Of a DNA stretch of 64,000 bases, positions 51,834 to 62,189 are shown piece after piece. This DNA comes from Bacteroidales bacterium (GTDB lineage Bacteria > Bacteroidota > Bacteroidia > Bacteroidales > Paludibacteraceae): NCBI GenBank assembly GCA_022783865.1, contig JALFYY010000013.1, positions 182,401 to 246,400 of the forward strand, in the 5' to 3' direction. The notes under the pieces are model-generated. The model was not told the DNA's origin. It did no database searches and saw only the letters and a program-made list of their open reading frames with translations. The position numbers and the translations under genes were made by a program. Within the stretch, counting starts at the first letter, position 1. The number at the start of each line of letters is the position of its first letter.

Positions 51834-54425
51834 ATGAATACATTTCGTTATATCCTGCCGATAGTGCTGCTTTGCACGGGCTTGGGTACTGCTCCTCTGT
51901 TGGCGCAGGATTCTGACGGGCGCACTTGCGAAACCGCTTTTGCGGTGGATACGGCTTACAAAGCTTCGCTTATGCCGGGTGAGTATTGGTTTACTGCCGA
52001 AACGCCTGCTCTTCCCCTCACTATCTATTACTATCCTGAGGATCCTGCAGCTCCTGCACCTGCCTATTATCTCGACCTCACATGCACACCCGGTGTGTAT
52101 GAGGACGAAAATGTGGCACACATGGTGTCGATGGCAGGTGAATATAACTTGTCGTTTCCTATGCAAGGGACGTTAGATCCTGATGTGGATGAAGATGGCA
52201 ATGTTTTTTATACTATTCTCTTCGATCGCAATTATCGTGATATGCTCTATAAGCAAGGGGTTACGTATGCCATTCCGGCATATGTCAAATTGACAGTTAC
52301 CTCTAATGCCACGGTGGATATCAAGAGTACTTCTATCAACTCGCAGTGTCGCGATTATGTTTATACCTTGGGTATGAATACCGCTTTACGCTATGCACCC
52401 GAGGATTCGCTCAATACGTATGTATGGCCCTTGGGTGAGTGGATTGACTCTGTCTATCGCATTACGTGGGTAGGCGAGGGCAACCTCGAGATGTTTACAG
52501 GCAAAGATTGCAAAGTGGAACGTGGCATACGTGTATACGACGAATATGTTTTGCCTAAGGACAGCATCTATATGGCACCGCTCAAGACCCAAGAGTGGAT
52601 AAACGATATCTATGCTACCGACCTTTATGTGCGTTTTTATACGCAGACAGAGGGTACACTCCGTATCGCTACCTACGAGCAGAAATCAAAGATTACGGCT
52701 GTTACCTTTATTATCGATGGTGTGGAAATACCCGCTGCTATCGACCAGGAGGCAATGACTATCTCGGCAACATTACCTGCCGGAAGTAAGGTGGCTGATG
52801 CCGCAAACTGGTTGAAAGCCAATGCTAAAACGGCTATACAATACGAAGCCTATAAGGGAGAGGTGTTGCAAGTGGTTGTAAGCCGTAAATCTTCTGTGAA
52901 ATTAGGTTCGTTGACCTACGCTCTCAATCTTACTGTGGCAAAAGCCGAAGGCAATACCGATGCTTCGTTGCAATCTGTTGCTATCGACGGTCGTCTGTTT
53001 GAGGACTTCAATGCTTCTACGCTGAACTACAAAGAGGTGGAAGCTACTACCGAATTGCCGCAAATCACGGCTGCCGTGCCTTCCAACGAAAAAGCTAAGG
53101 TGGCTATCGGGCAAATCACAGAACTTCCGGGTACGGCTACTCTCACCGTTACTGCCGAAGCCGGCAATACGCAGGTATATACTATCAACTTTATCAAGGG
53201 GAGAAGCCACGATGCTACGCTCTCTTCCATCACCGTTGACGGCAAGCCGTTGGCAGATTTCTCGCCGGAGAATCAGTCGTACCGTGTAGTAGTGAAGCAT
53301 GTGCCCGTGGTAGATGCTGTGGCTACCGACCCGCTTTCTACCGTCACTGTCTATCAAGCCAAAACCGTACCCGGTTGGGCACAAGTGCAAGTCAAGGCAG
53401 AAGCCGGCAACATCGAGTCGTACACCATCACTTTCAGTCCCGATAACTCGGTGGTTCTCTGTGCTGCCACGCACGACACTATCCAGTTTGATGTGCCTGT
53501 TGATCTTTCGCTCTCCGATGAACATATCTACCGTATGCCCGTCCGCTCGTGGAAAGACAGCTATCTGCAATTGCGTTACGATGGCGACGCTCCGCTCAAA
53601 GTGTATGCTCTTACCACCTGTTCTTTCGAACCGGAAGAGTTGACCGAAGTGGCGATTGATACATTCCTGCTCTCCGTAGAGAAAGGACAAAGCTACTATG
53701 CTTACTATCTGCGTCCCGACGATTTGGTACGTTTGGACAAACAATCGCTCCAAGGCAATATCTATCTCTATATACCCGATGCCGCTGCCGGTAAGTTCAC
53801 TGTTACGCACTTCACCGAAGACTGTATTACGGGCAGTGTGCTATGGGATTTGCCTTCCGACAATATCATGATGAGTCAGATGCACAATATCGTTTACAAA
53901 CTCTATGTACCTGACTATACAGCTGCCGATTCGTTGGTCCGCTTCATTTGGGAAGGTGAGTCGCCTCTGACACTCTATATCGCCAAGCATTGTGAGTTCA
54001 AGCTCACTGCCGACCATCGGCAAGTGCTGAAAACTTTCGAACTGGAAGCCGGACTCGATTCGGTGGATGTAGCGAAAGCTCTGTGGGACGATTGGGCATA
54101 CGAGGTGGACAATTTCTTCTATGCACGTGTGGTCAATCATGCTACCGGTAAGCTCGCTGTCCGGGCACTCAAAAAGCAGAGTACCGGCGGTGAAACAGGC
54201 ATCGCTGATGTAGCGGTTTCCTCTTTGGATATCCGGGTGCTGCCCGATGCTGCATTGTCGCTTACTTCACTTAAGAGCCAAACCGTGAGTCTCTTTACGC
54301 TTACCGGACTTTGCCTCCGTTCGTGGCAAATGGCTGAAAACGAAACACAAACACTTCAGCTGCCTGCGGGACTCTATCTCCTCCAAGCGGAAGACGGTGT
54401 ACGCAAACTTTTGATAAATAACTAA
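51834..54425 (+). CDS. T9SS cargo protein with cadherin-like beta-sandwich domains, 863 aa
   Basis: The signal peptide ends near PLLAQ. Residues about 380-550 contain two tandem cadherin-like beta-sandwich units, each with DASLQSVAIDGRLFEDF or DATLSSITVDGKPLADF and ending YTINF or YTITF. The flanking regions repeat a theme of short beta-rich modules (LRYDGDAPLKVYALTTC, FIWEGESPLTLYIAKHC). The C-terminus is a T9SS-like sorting domain (VSLFTLTGLCLRSWQ...PAGLYLLQAEDG). Likely surface adhesion or a structural role. Confidence 0.8.
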   Translation: MNTFRYILPIVLLCTGLGTAPLLAQDSDGRTCETAFAVDTAYKASLMPGEYWFTAETPALPLTIYYYPEDPAAPAPAYYLDLTCTPGVYEDENVAHMVSMAGEYNLSFPMQGTLDPDVDEDGNVFYTILFDRNYRDMLYKQGVTYAIPAYVKLTVTSNATVDIKSTSINSQCRDYVYTLGMNTALRYAPEDSLNTYVWPLGEWIDSVYRITWVGEGNLEMFTGKDCKVERGIRVYDEYVLPKDSIYMAPLKTQEWINDIYATDLYVRFYTQTEGTLRIATYEQKSKITAVTFIIDGVEIPAAIDQEAMTISATLPAGSKVADAANWLKANAKTAIQYEAYKGEVLQVVVSRKSSVKLGSLTYALNLTVAKAEGNTDASLQSVAIDGRLFEDFNASTLNYKEVEATTELPQITAAVPSNEKAKVAIGQITELPGTATLTVTAEAGNTQVYTINFIKGRSHDATLSSITVDGKPLADFSPENQSYRVVVKHVPVVDAVATDPLSTVTVYQAKTVPGWAQVQVKAEAGNIESYTITFSPDNSVVLCAATHDTIQFDVPVDLSLSDEHIYRMPVRSWKDSYLQLRYDGDAPLKVYALTTCSFEPEELTEVAIDTFLLSVEKGQSYYAYYLRPDDLVRLDKQSLQGNIYLYIPDAAAGKFTVTHFTEDCITGSVLWDLPSDNIMMSQMHNIVYKLYVPDYTAADSLVRFIWEGESPLTLYIAKHCEFKLTADHRQVLKTFELEAGLDSVDVAKALWDDWAYEVDNFFYARVVNHATGKLAVRALKKQSTGGETGIADVAVSSLDIRVLPDAALSLTSLKSQTVSLFTLTGLCLRSWQMAENETQTLQLPAGLYLLQAEDGVRKLLINN

Positions 54426-54442
54426 TAAACCACTGATAAACA

Positions 54443-55870
54443 ATGAGAATACGCTATTATATATTATTGCTGTTTGTACTTTGTTCATTGTCGCTTTCCG
54501 CACAAATGGGAGGTGTGGATTGGTGTGATTTGTTGGGGAGTGATTTCACGGATAGGGAAGTGTGTGAGAAGTGTGCAGCACAGCAAAAAGCCCCCGACTA
54601 TTATTGCGATTGTCATACCGGTTTCCAGATGTATTACGGACTTGATACCATTATCAGTGATACCACATGGCTTTGGACAAAAGTGAAAGACGTGCGCTAT
54701 ACGGGTATCTCGGCTTTCTGGTTCTCTGATTCGCCTGTCAAAATCGAAGCCTTCATCCAATGTGTACAATTCACTCCTTATATGGAAGCACAAGTGGGTG
54801 CCAACCGTATCTATACGCTTGATAATTCCGGTATTCAGAAGATTATTGACGCCGCCAATTTGGGTCCCGCTATCGATAACTTCAAGATTCGCTTCCGTGT
54901 CTATCCGACTAAAAAGGGTGGTTCCGGCCGCTTCATTGCGCTCCGTTATGGCGAAGGCTTGCGTTCCACTTGCGACACAGAGGTTTTTCCTGTGTATTTC
55001 GGTATCAAATATCCGCTTTCTTATAGCGAGAATGTCTATCAGTTGACGCCCGACCGCATACCTGCTTCGCCGTTCTTTGTGCAATGGCGGCAAGAAAAAG
55101 GCAAACCCGCTGTAATGAGTATATCCGTAGGCGAATGTACAGCCGCACCGGTAGTGAAAGATGTGCAACTCATCGATTCTACCAAGGTGTATTTTCCGCC
55201 TGCCGGTCTTTTGCAAAAGGCGAAAGACGAAAACAAGACACTTTTCTTCCATTGTGCTCATGCCGACGATGTGTATGGCACACTCATGTTTGTGAATCCT
55301 GTACGTTGGGAAACAACCCGCATCGATACCGCACTTTGTTTGGGCAAGGGGCTTGACCTTCTGACCAATGTGTTCTACGAAGATACGGTGTATCGTGATA
55401 CGGCTTGGGTGAAAGACAATATTTGTGCCCTTACCGAGTATAATCTCACTGTTACGCAGCCCGAACCTCAGGATACCACCGTTACACTCACGGCAGACGA
55501 GTTGCGCAACTATCGTTTTTTGGGCTTCCGCCGTTTCTCTGCTTTTGGCACATACGATGTCTATCATGAGAAAGAGGGCGAATGTACCGACCTTTATCAT
55601 GTAAATGTGGTAGAGAATGTGCTGTCTGAAACAGAAGATGCTAATGCGGTTTTCACTGTAGCACCCACAGGAGCAATGGCAGGACAACCGATAGAACTGA
55701 GCCTGACCGCTACGGCGCAAGTCACGCTGACCGATTTGCTCGGACGGACCATATATGCGGCTACTTTGCAACCGGGAACGCATATGCTTACGATAGATGC
55801 GGCAGGCAACTATTTCTTGCAACTCCGTACCGACCGGGCAGTGTACAACCAACGGCTGATGGTTAAGTAG
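54443..55870 (+). CDS. T9SS cargo protein with Cys-rich N-terminus, 475 aa
   Basis: After a signal peptide (residues 1-21), residues 25-60 hold six cysteines (VDWCDLLG, VCEKCAAQQ, YCDCHTG), suggesting disulfides or metal binding. The middle is beta-rich without a recognised family. The C-terminal ~75 residues are a T9SS type-A-like sorting domain (VTLTDLLGRTIYAATLQPG...AGNYFLQLRT). It starts 17 bases after the preceding stop. Confidence 0.8.
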   Translation: MRIRYYILLLFVLCSLSLSAQMGGVDWCDLLGSDFTDREVCEKCAAQQKAPDYYCDCHTGFQMYYGLDTIISDTTWLWTKVKDVRYTGISAFWFSDSPVKIEAFIQCVQFTPYMEAQVGANRIYTLDNSGIQKIIDAANLGPAIDNFKIRFRVYPTKKGGSGRFIALRYGEGLRSTCDTEVFPVYFGIKYPLSYSENVYQLTPDRIPASPFFVQWRQEKGKPAVMSISVGECTAAPVVKDVQLIDSTKVYFPPAGLLQKAKDENKTLFFHCAHADDVYGTLMFVNPVRWETTRIDTALCLGKGLDLLTNVFYEDTVYRDTAWVKDNICALTEYNLTVTQPEPQDTTVTLTADELRNYRFLGFRRFSAFGTYDVYHEKEGECTDLYHVNVVENVLSETEDANAVFTVAPTGAMAGQPIELSLTATAQVTLTDLLGRTIYAATLQPGTHMLTIDAAGNYFLQLRTDRAVYNQRLMVK

Positions 55871-55899
55871 TTAATAATTAATAGTTGGTATTGCATATA

Positions 55900-55963
55900 G
55901 AACAACTCAACAACTTAACAGCTTAACAACTATACAACTACACAGCTCAACAACTGAACAAAT
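55900..55963. repeat. 8-bp tandem array, 8 units (NAACAACT)
   Basis: GAACAACT, CAACAACT, TAACAGCT, TAACAACT, ATACAACT, ACACAGCT, CAACAACT, GAACAAAT. This is the longest perfectly phased 8-bp array in the window and has no palindrome beside it. Confidence 0.85.
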
Positions 55964-55995
55964 AAACATAAACAAATAATAATTAACAAACGATT

Positions 55996-58900
55996 ATGCA
56001 AATGAAAAAGGTCTTACTTCTGGGTACGATGCTGATGCTCACACTAACTTCATTTGCAGGTAGTGGAACTTCTTGGAAAGATGCTGTTGATTTCGATTGG
56101 GAAAACGGCAATGAACAAGCTGCCAACACCACTATCTGGTATAAAATCGACCTGAGTTCTGTACTTAGCGACGAGAACATACTTTTGTATGTGAACAACA
56201 TTTCTACTACGGTAGCCAATATCGTAGCGGAACCATTCTCCAACAACGGAGGTTCGGTTTCTTCGTTGAACGAGGAAACCGTCAAAGCTATTCAGCCGGA
56301 ACGGAACTACGCTTACGAATTGAGCGGTTCTCTCTTCCGAAACCTGAATATCTCTGAGGTGTATGTACGTATGAAAACCGACAAAAAGATTCGTATTGCT
56401 GCAGAACCTGTTTTGCCGGGTATCAAGGATCTGGCTTGTTTGAATGCTGCTGATGTCAACTATGCAGGCACCCATGTGGCTAAAGGCGAAACCTGGTATC
56501 GGCTCAAGATGGCGGAAGTGATTGCGCAGACCGGCAAAACCTTGCAAGTGACGGTTCACAACAAAGGAACTGCTACTGCACACATTACCGGCGGCTTGAG
56601 TCTCGACTGCCCAAGTACAGGTCTGACCAACCGTACGATTACGGTGGCTGCAGGGGCTGACTACGTGTACACCGTTCGCCGTTCTAACTTGGATATGTTG
56701 GCTACCGACGAAGCTTATATTCTCACTGACACCGACCAACCGCTTTTGATAACCGTGCAGATTGTTGATGCTTCTCCCGAAGCACCGGCTATCAACGTAA
56801 CAGGTGAAATCGATTTTCTGAAAGATACGCCTTATACACTTGCCGCTGCTACTCCGCAATGGTATCATATCACTACTGCCGATTGGAACCAACGCCGTAT
56901 GCTGCCCGAACTTACGGTTTTCAACCATGGTACCGGGGTAGCTACGGTTTCCGTGCAACTTGTGTACGCTAAAACTACTTCTACTGGTCTTGAACGCCAA
57001 TTCACTTTGGGCGCAGGCGAAATCCGTGTAGAAGATATCCAAAAAGCATACGTACAGAACGTAGCCGGCAAAACAGCCGATGCTTACATTCAGATTACTT
57101 CCAATCAACCGATTGAGTTTTCTGCCCGTCTGAAAGAGATGGTTGAAGGTGTGGTTTGCTCGGGTGCCCGTGAGTTCGATTGGGAAGGTACTGTTCAGAC
57201 AACTGCTGCCACCACTTGGTACAAAATCGGTATCAAAGAGGCAAAAGAGAAAACCAATAAAGATATCGAAATCTCTCTCTACAACCAAGCCGCTACCCCT
57301 GCCAAGGTAACAGCACAGCTTGCTTTTGAGTGCCCCACCGCTTCTACTACCGATATGACCCGCACCATTGCGGCTAAATCCACTGCCAAGAAGGTACTCA
57401 AACACTCGCTCTATGCCGACCTTATCAACGATACGGTATGGATTGGCGTTACTACCGACCAGCAACTCCTTATTTCTGCACGTTATATCGATGCTGAGGA
57501 ATTTACGCCTATCAATATCTGCAATGAACCTTCGGTTGTTCTCTTCGATGTCAATGGCGACGGAGTATCGCAAGAGGGAGGTACTTCGGTTTGGTACAAA
57601 GTGTTCATCAATGATATGCTCAATGATGAGAACAAAGTGCCTGAAATCACTGTGAAGAACCGCGGTACAGCTGTGGCTGACATCAATGCGGAATTGGCAT
57701 TCACTTGCGATATACGTTCTGCTATGCAGTCGCGCACTATCCAATTGCCCGTTAATGGCAGTTATGTACAAACACCGACTCAAAGTATGCTCAATTCTAT
57801 CAATCCGGATGTTGACTATGCTTACATACGCGTAACTACCAATCAGCCTATCAGTATCCAGACACAGATGAAGTTCGAGAACGAAGGGGCGTCTTGTCAG
57901 ACACCGATTGCTTTCAACTGGACTTTGGGTAACGACCAGGCTGCCGATACCGAACTATGGTATGCTGTGGATATTACTGAAGCCAAAGCTGCAGCAGGCA
58001 AGTCGGTTCGTTTGCAACTTACCAACAAAGAAGCTTCTGCTGCTTTGGTTACGGCTGACATTGCATTCGATTGTCCTGCTACCGGCTTTACAACTTATAA
58101 CTACAGCTTGGCAGGCAACCGCACTGTTACCAACGACCTTACACACGCTGTAGTAGGGTCGGTTAAAAATAATATCGTTTATATCCGTGTCAAGACCGAT
58201 AAAGCTATCCATTTGGCTGCCTCGTTGGTTGACGAAGAAGCTGTTTCCGATGACCAATGTCTGTCGGCTATCGACTTTGATTGGGTAAACGGTCACACAC
58301 AAGCAGCTGCAGAACAATGGTACAAAGTTGATTTGGCAACGCTTCGTAATACAGAGCTTGTTCCTGAGCTTACGCTTACCAATACGGGTGCAACTACAGC
58401 CCATATTCAAGCCAGACTCACTTTCGCTTGTCCTACCACAATGACTACGACCAAGCAAATCACGCTGGAGGCCGGAGCCACTTTGGTTCATACTTTGGAG
58501 AAGAACCTCATCGATGCTATCGATACGCAGTTCGACTATGCTTATGTGAAAGTCCTGACCGACCAACCTTTGCAATTCTCTGTTACATTGGTCGACCCCA
58601 ACCAGGGACAAGACTGTTTGCACCCTGTTGATTTCGACTATGAGACCGGTCATTTGCAGAATGCAGGACAAGATGTTTGGTATAAGATAGACCTTGCAGT
58701 TATCAAGAATACACCGCGCCGTGCACTCAAACTGGGTATCATCAACAAAGACGGCATCTTGGGTGAGGCGACTGCAGAGTTCTATTTCAGTTGCGAAGAA
58801 GCGCCTTTCGAGTCATATACACAAAACATTGGTGCTGATGCAAGATACGAAAAGCAATTGGGTCGTGCTCTCATTACAAGTGTTGAACCTGATTATATGT

Positions 58901-61900
58901 ATGTTCACTTATATACGGCACAGCAAGACTCTGTCTATGCACAGTTCTACGAAGAGGAAGTAGTTTACATCGAGACTTGCCGGGATGCCAAGAAGATGCT
59001 CTACAATACCGTTATCCCGCAAACGGCAGGCGATACATGGTATATAGTCAACCTCAAAGACTTGCGCGATAACACCACTGGTGATGCAGAACTTACCATT
59101 TGGAACTCTTCTGTTGCCAATACATTGACTGCCGAAGTGGCTTTCGAATGTCCTGTTACGGAGAAGATGCAAGACCGCACTATCACTTTGGCACCCGATC
59201 AGGTGTACAACCGTACCATCGCACGCTCTTATCTGAGCAATACGGCTGCTGAATTTGCTTACGTGCACATTATCGCACAAGAAGCAACCTCGTTCCTGGT
59301 TCGTATCAACGACCCGCGTGGCAAGATTTGTGGCGGAGGTATTGACTTCGATTGGGTGAACGGCAATATCCATCCTGCAGACTCTACACTCTGGTACACC
59401 GTACAACTCAAAGACAGTCTGGAGAAGTATCCTGACAAAGATCTTAAGCTTATTGTTGAGAACCTGACAGCCAACGAGGTAAATGCCAAAGTGAATGTCA
59501 AAGGCGATTGTGCTGAAGAGCCTATTCTGAAAGACTACGAAAAGACTTTGGCTGCCGGAGCTACTGCAGACAAAGTAATAAGTAACGCTATGCTCAAAGG
59601 ATATGAGTTGCTCCACGTACAGCTCTATACCGACCAAAACGTACGCTTGACTCTTGAATTGGTTGATCAGGTCATCAACCGGTTCGATACAACCATTGTC
59701 GTATATGGTGAGGTATGTGTGGGTGATTCATACACACGTCAAATAGCAGATTCTACCATTAACCATCTTATCGAGGACGGCAAGCCTGAAACATGGACTT
59801 GGACGGAGACCATCCGCTTTACTTACGAAGAAACGCTTTATGCTGACTCTGTAGTGACTTTCGAAGTACATCCTATTCAGACACCCGGATATTTCTTTGG
59901 TAAAGAAGACTTCATTGCTCCTACCGTTGTAGCAGGTCAAGCTATTGATGTAACGGCTTCTACTGCTGATATCTTGGCTAAATACGAGGCAGCTCGTAAT
60001 GCTGTTGACGAGAAGTACCGTGATACTATTGCACAGGTTGTGGCTGTCGATTGGGAAATACTCAACGAACATGGACGCTTCGTGGCGCTTGATGGCACAA
60101 AAGTGCCGTTCACTAAACCGGAAGTAGGTTTGCGCTACTATATTACTACCGAATGTGGATCAGAGGTAAATTATCCTGAAACACTTTGGTATGATATCCT
60201 GCGTACCAACGAAACGAAGGAAGTTGTGAACGATACTGTCTGCAAGGGATCTGATTTTACCACTGCTTCCAACAAGTCGTACACTATTACGGAGAATATC
60301 ACTATTCAGGATACAATTTATGATGTAACACCTGAGGTGACCAAAGCTACCGTATATACCTATAATATCTATGTGTGGAACGAACTTGCCTTGCCTGAAC
60401 TTACCGCTTTGCCCACGGCACAAGAAGGTGTGGCTGTAGATGTTACGGCTGCCGATGCCGAACTCAAAACTGCGCTCGAAGCACAGAAGACTGATCCGTT
60501 GCTTGTTGCTTATACTACTATCGAATGGCAAATCAAGAATGGCGACAACTACGAGCCTCTTACTGATGCTCTGATAGAGAAAGGTGTAACCACAGTGGTT
60601 CTCCGCTATGCTATCACTACCGAATGTGGTGTTGTATATAGCGATGATATCACGGTTAATGTTACCGATATTCTCACCATCACCAAAGATATTGCTGAGA
60701 CCGTTTGTGTAGGCACCGAATACACATCTCGCTTGGCTACCACTACTATTACAGCTGATACTGAGTGGAGCGAAACGGTGAACTTCGATTACTCTGCTAC
60801 GCAAAAGGCTGACTCTGTATATCACTACACTATCAAAGTGTGGAGAGAACTCACCTTGCCAACCATCACTGCATTGCCTACAGCACAAGAAGGTACGCCT
60901 GTTGATGTTGCGGCTGCTGATGCTGAACTCAAAGCTGCGCTCGAAGCACAAAAGACTGCTGAGCCTTTGCTCGTTCCTTATACCACTATCGAATGGCAAA
61001 TCAAGAACGGTGACAACTACGAGACGCTTACCAATGCTTTGGTTGAACAAGGCACAACTACTATCGTGTTGCGCTATGCTATCACCACAGAGTGCGGTAT
61101 TGTTTACGGTGCTGATATCACCATCACCGTCGGTGGTATTCTCACCTACGAGAAAACGGTGGTTGATACTGTTTGTGTAGGTACAGAATATGTTTCTCGC
61201 ACAAAGACCACTACTATTACTGCTGACGCCGAGTGGGACGAAACCGTAACCTTCAGTCACTCCGATACACAACAAGCCGATTCTATCTACCACTACAGCA
61301 TCAAGGTTTATCAACCGATTGCCTTGCCTGCTACTATTGGTGATATTGCGCCTTTGGCTGTCTGCGGATACAAATTCGACGCTCAGGAGGCTACCACTCA
61401 ATTGCTTGCTTTGCTCAGTGACTTGGTTCAGCCAATCAACTCTACTGTTGAAGCAATTAAGTGGGAAGCCGAAGTAAACGGCACTTATACTGACCTCACA
61501 ACGCTTCCTGTCCTCTCGGCGGCTATCGACGAATACAATGTCCGTTATGTAGTGACAACCTCTTGTGGCGAGATCCTTGTGAGCGAACCGTTTGCTGTGG
61601 CTGTAGAAATGCCTGATCCGGCCAATACGCCTGAATTGGCAAACTTGCCTGCCGTAAGCAAATACAACGACTACTTACTCATGATTCACCTCAACAAGTT
61701 CAAAGAGATGGGTTACGAACCTGCCGAAGACCAGGTACGTTGGTACAAAGTTACGGGCAATCCTGACTACGAATCGGCTGAAACCGACGACGAACAAGTA
61801 GGTACAGGCTACTACTATACAACCGGTGAACAATTGGTAGGCAGTTTCTATACGCTTATTGATATTCCTGCACTCGAAACCGACGGATGCGATGTGTCGT

Positions 61901-62172
61901 TGCGTACTCAGTTGCTCGCTTGCTCCGGCTCAACAGTCGTAAGCCTTGCTCCTTCTATTGTGGCTCCGGGCGAAGATGTCAACCTCAACGGTCTCAATCC
62001 GGAACTCAATTATACATTGAGTATCTACGATTTGATGGGTGTACTTGTTCAGCGCATGACTATTTCGGGTGAAACGGCTTACACCTTCAAGGCACAACCT
62101 CAGGTTGGATACTACATGCTCCGTGTTGACGGTGACCAACAAACTACAACCCTTAAATACATTGTTAAATAA
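55996..62172 (+). CDS. T9SS-exported repeat protein, 2058 aa
   Basis: Following a signal peptide (ending SFAGS), residues about 25-1235 consist of ten ~120-residue modules, each opening with an acidic-aromatic strand and a WY pair (e.g. DFDWENGN...TTIWYKIDL). Residues about 1235-1860 contain four degenerating modules with VCVGTEY-like openings; two adjacent ones, 465 bp apart, are still similar at the DNA level. The C-terminal ~70 residues are a T9SS type-A-like sorting domain (LSIYDLMGVLVQRM...GYYMLRVDG). It probably forms an extended stalk or adhesin. Confidence 0.82.
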   Translation: MQMKKVLLLGTMLMLTLTSFAGSGTSWKDAVDFDWENGNEQAANTTIWYKIDLSSVLSDENILLYVNNISTTVANIVAEPFSNNGGSVSSLNEETVKAIQPERNYAYELSGSLFRNLNISEVYVRMKTDKKIRIAAEPVLPGIKDLACLNAADVNYAGTHVAKGETWYRLKMAEVIAQTGKTLQVTVHNKGTATAHITGGLSLDCPSTGLTNRTITVAAGADYVYTVRRSNLDMLATDEAYILTDTDQPLLITVQIVDASPEAPAINVTGEIDFLKDTPYTLAAATPQWYHITTADWNQRRMLPELTVFNHGTGVATVSVQLVYAKTTSTGLERQFTLGAGEIRVEDIQKAYVQNVAGKTADAYIQITSNQPIEFSARLKEMVEGVVCSGAREFDWEGTVQTTAATTWYKIGIKEAKEKTNKDIEISLYNQAATPAKVTAQLAFECPTASTTDMTRTIAAKSTAKKVLKHSLYADLINDTVWIGVTTDQQLLISARYIDAEEFTPINICNEPSVVLFDVNGDGVSQEGGTSVWYKVFINDMLNDENKVPEITVKNRGTAVADINAELAFTCDIRSAMQSRTIQLPVNGSYVQTPTQSMLNSINPDVDYAYIRVTTNQPISIQTQMKFENEGASCQTPIAFNWTLGNDQAADTELWYAVDITEAKAAAGKSVRLQLTNKEASAALVTADIAFDCPATGFTTYNYSLAGNRTVTNDLTHAVVGSVKNNIVYIRVKTDKAIHLAASLVDEEAVSDDQCLSAIDFDWVNGHTQAAAEQWYKVDLATLRNTELVPELTLTNTGATTAHIQARLTFACPTTMTTTKQITLEAGATLVHTLEKNLIDAIDTQFDYAYVKVLTDQPLQFSVTLVDPNQGQDCLHPVDFDYETGHLQNAGQDVWYKIDLAVIKNTPRRALKLGIINKDGILGEATAEFYFSCEEAPFESYTQNIGADARYEKQLGRALITSVEPDYMYVHLYTAQQDSVYAQFYEEEVVYIETCRDAKKMLYNTVIPQTAGDTWYIVNLKDLRDNTTGDAELTIWNSSVANTLTAEVAFECPVTEKMQDRTITLAPDQVYNRTIARSYLSNTAAEFAYVHIIAQEATSFLVRINDPRGKICGGGIDFDWVNGNIHPADSTLWYTVQLKDSLEKYPDKDLKLIVENLTANEVNAKVNVKGDCAEEPILKDYEKTLAAGATADKVISNAMLKGYELLHVQLYTDQNVRLTLELVDQVINRFDTTIVVYGEVCVGDSYTRQIADSTINHLIEDGKPETWTWTETIRFTYEETLYADSVVTFEVHPIQTPGYFFGKEDFIAPTVVAGQAIDVTASTADILAKYEAARNAVDEKYRDTIAQVVAVDWEILNEHGRFVALDGTKVPFTKPEVGLRYYITTECGSEVNYPETLWYDILRTNETKEVVNDTVCKGSDFTTASNKSYTITENITIQDTIYDVTPEVTKATVYTYNIYVWNELALPELTALPTAQEGVAVDVTAADAELKTALEAQKTDPLLVAYTTIEWQIKNGDNYEPLTDALIEKGVTTVVLRYAITTECGVVYSDDITVNVTDILTITKDIAETVCVGTEYTSRLATTTITADTEWSETVNFDYSATQKADSVYHYTIKVWRELTLPTITALPTAQEGTPVDVAAADAELKAALEAQKTAEPLLVPYTTIEWQIKNGDNYETLTNALVEQGTTTIVLRYAITTECGIVYGADITITVGGILTYEKTVVDTVCVGTEYVSRTKTTTITADAEWDETVTFSHSDTQQADSIYHYSIKVYQPIALPATIGDIAPLAVCGYKFDAQEATTQLLALLSDLVQPINSTVEAIKWEAEVNGTYTDLTTLPVLSAAIDEYNVRYVVTTSCGEILVSEPFAVAVEMPDPANTPELANLPAVSKYNDYLLMIHLNKFKEMGYEPAEDQVRWYKVTGNPDYESAETDDEQVGTGYYYTTGEQLVGSFYTLIDIPALETDGCDVSLRTQLLACSGSTVVSLAPSIVAPGEDVNLNGLNPELNYTLSIYDLMGVLVQRMTISGETAYTFKAQPQVGYYMLRVDGDQQTTTLKYIVK

Positions 62173-62173
62173 T

Positions 62174-62181
62174 AAAGGAGG
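62174..62181 (+). promoter_or_regulatory. strong Shine-Dalgarno before the outer-membrane protein gene
   Basis: AAAGGAGG, 8 bases before the ATG at 62190. It is the only full-length anti-Shine-Dalgarno match I see in front of a start codon in this window, where genes mostly lack such sites. Confidence 0.7.
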
Positions 62182-62189
62182 ATACGAAT

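Noticed and set aside
54485..55852. 455-codon open frame opposite the 475-aa T9SS protein
   Set aside because: The plus-strand gene has a signal peptide and sorting domain; the minus frame has neither and no promoter.
56050..57783. 577-codon open frame opposite the 2058-aa repeat protein
   Set aside because: It arises from the biased codons of the repeat modules; no independent support.
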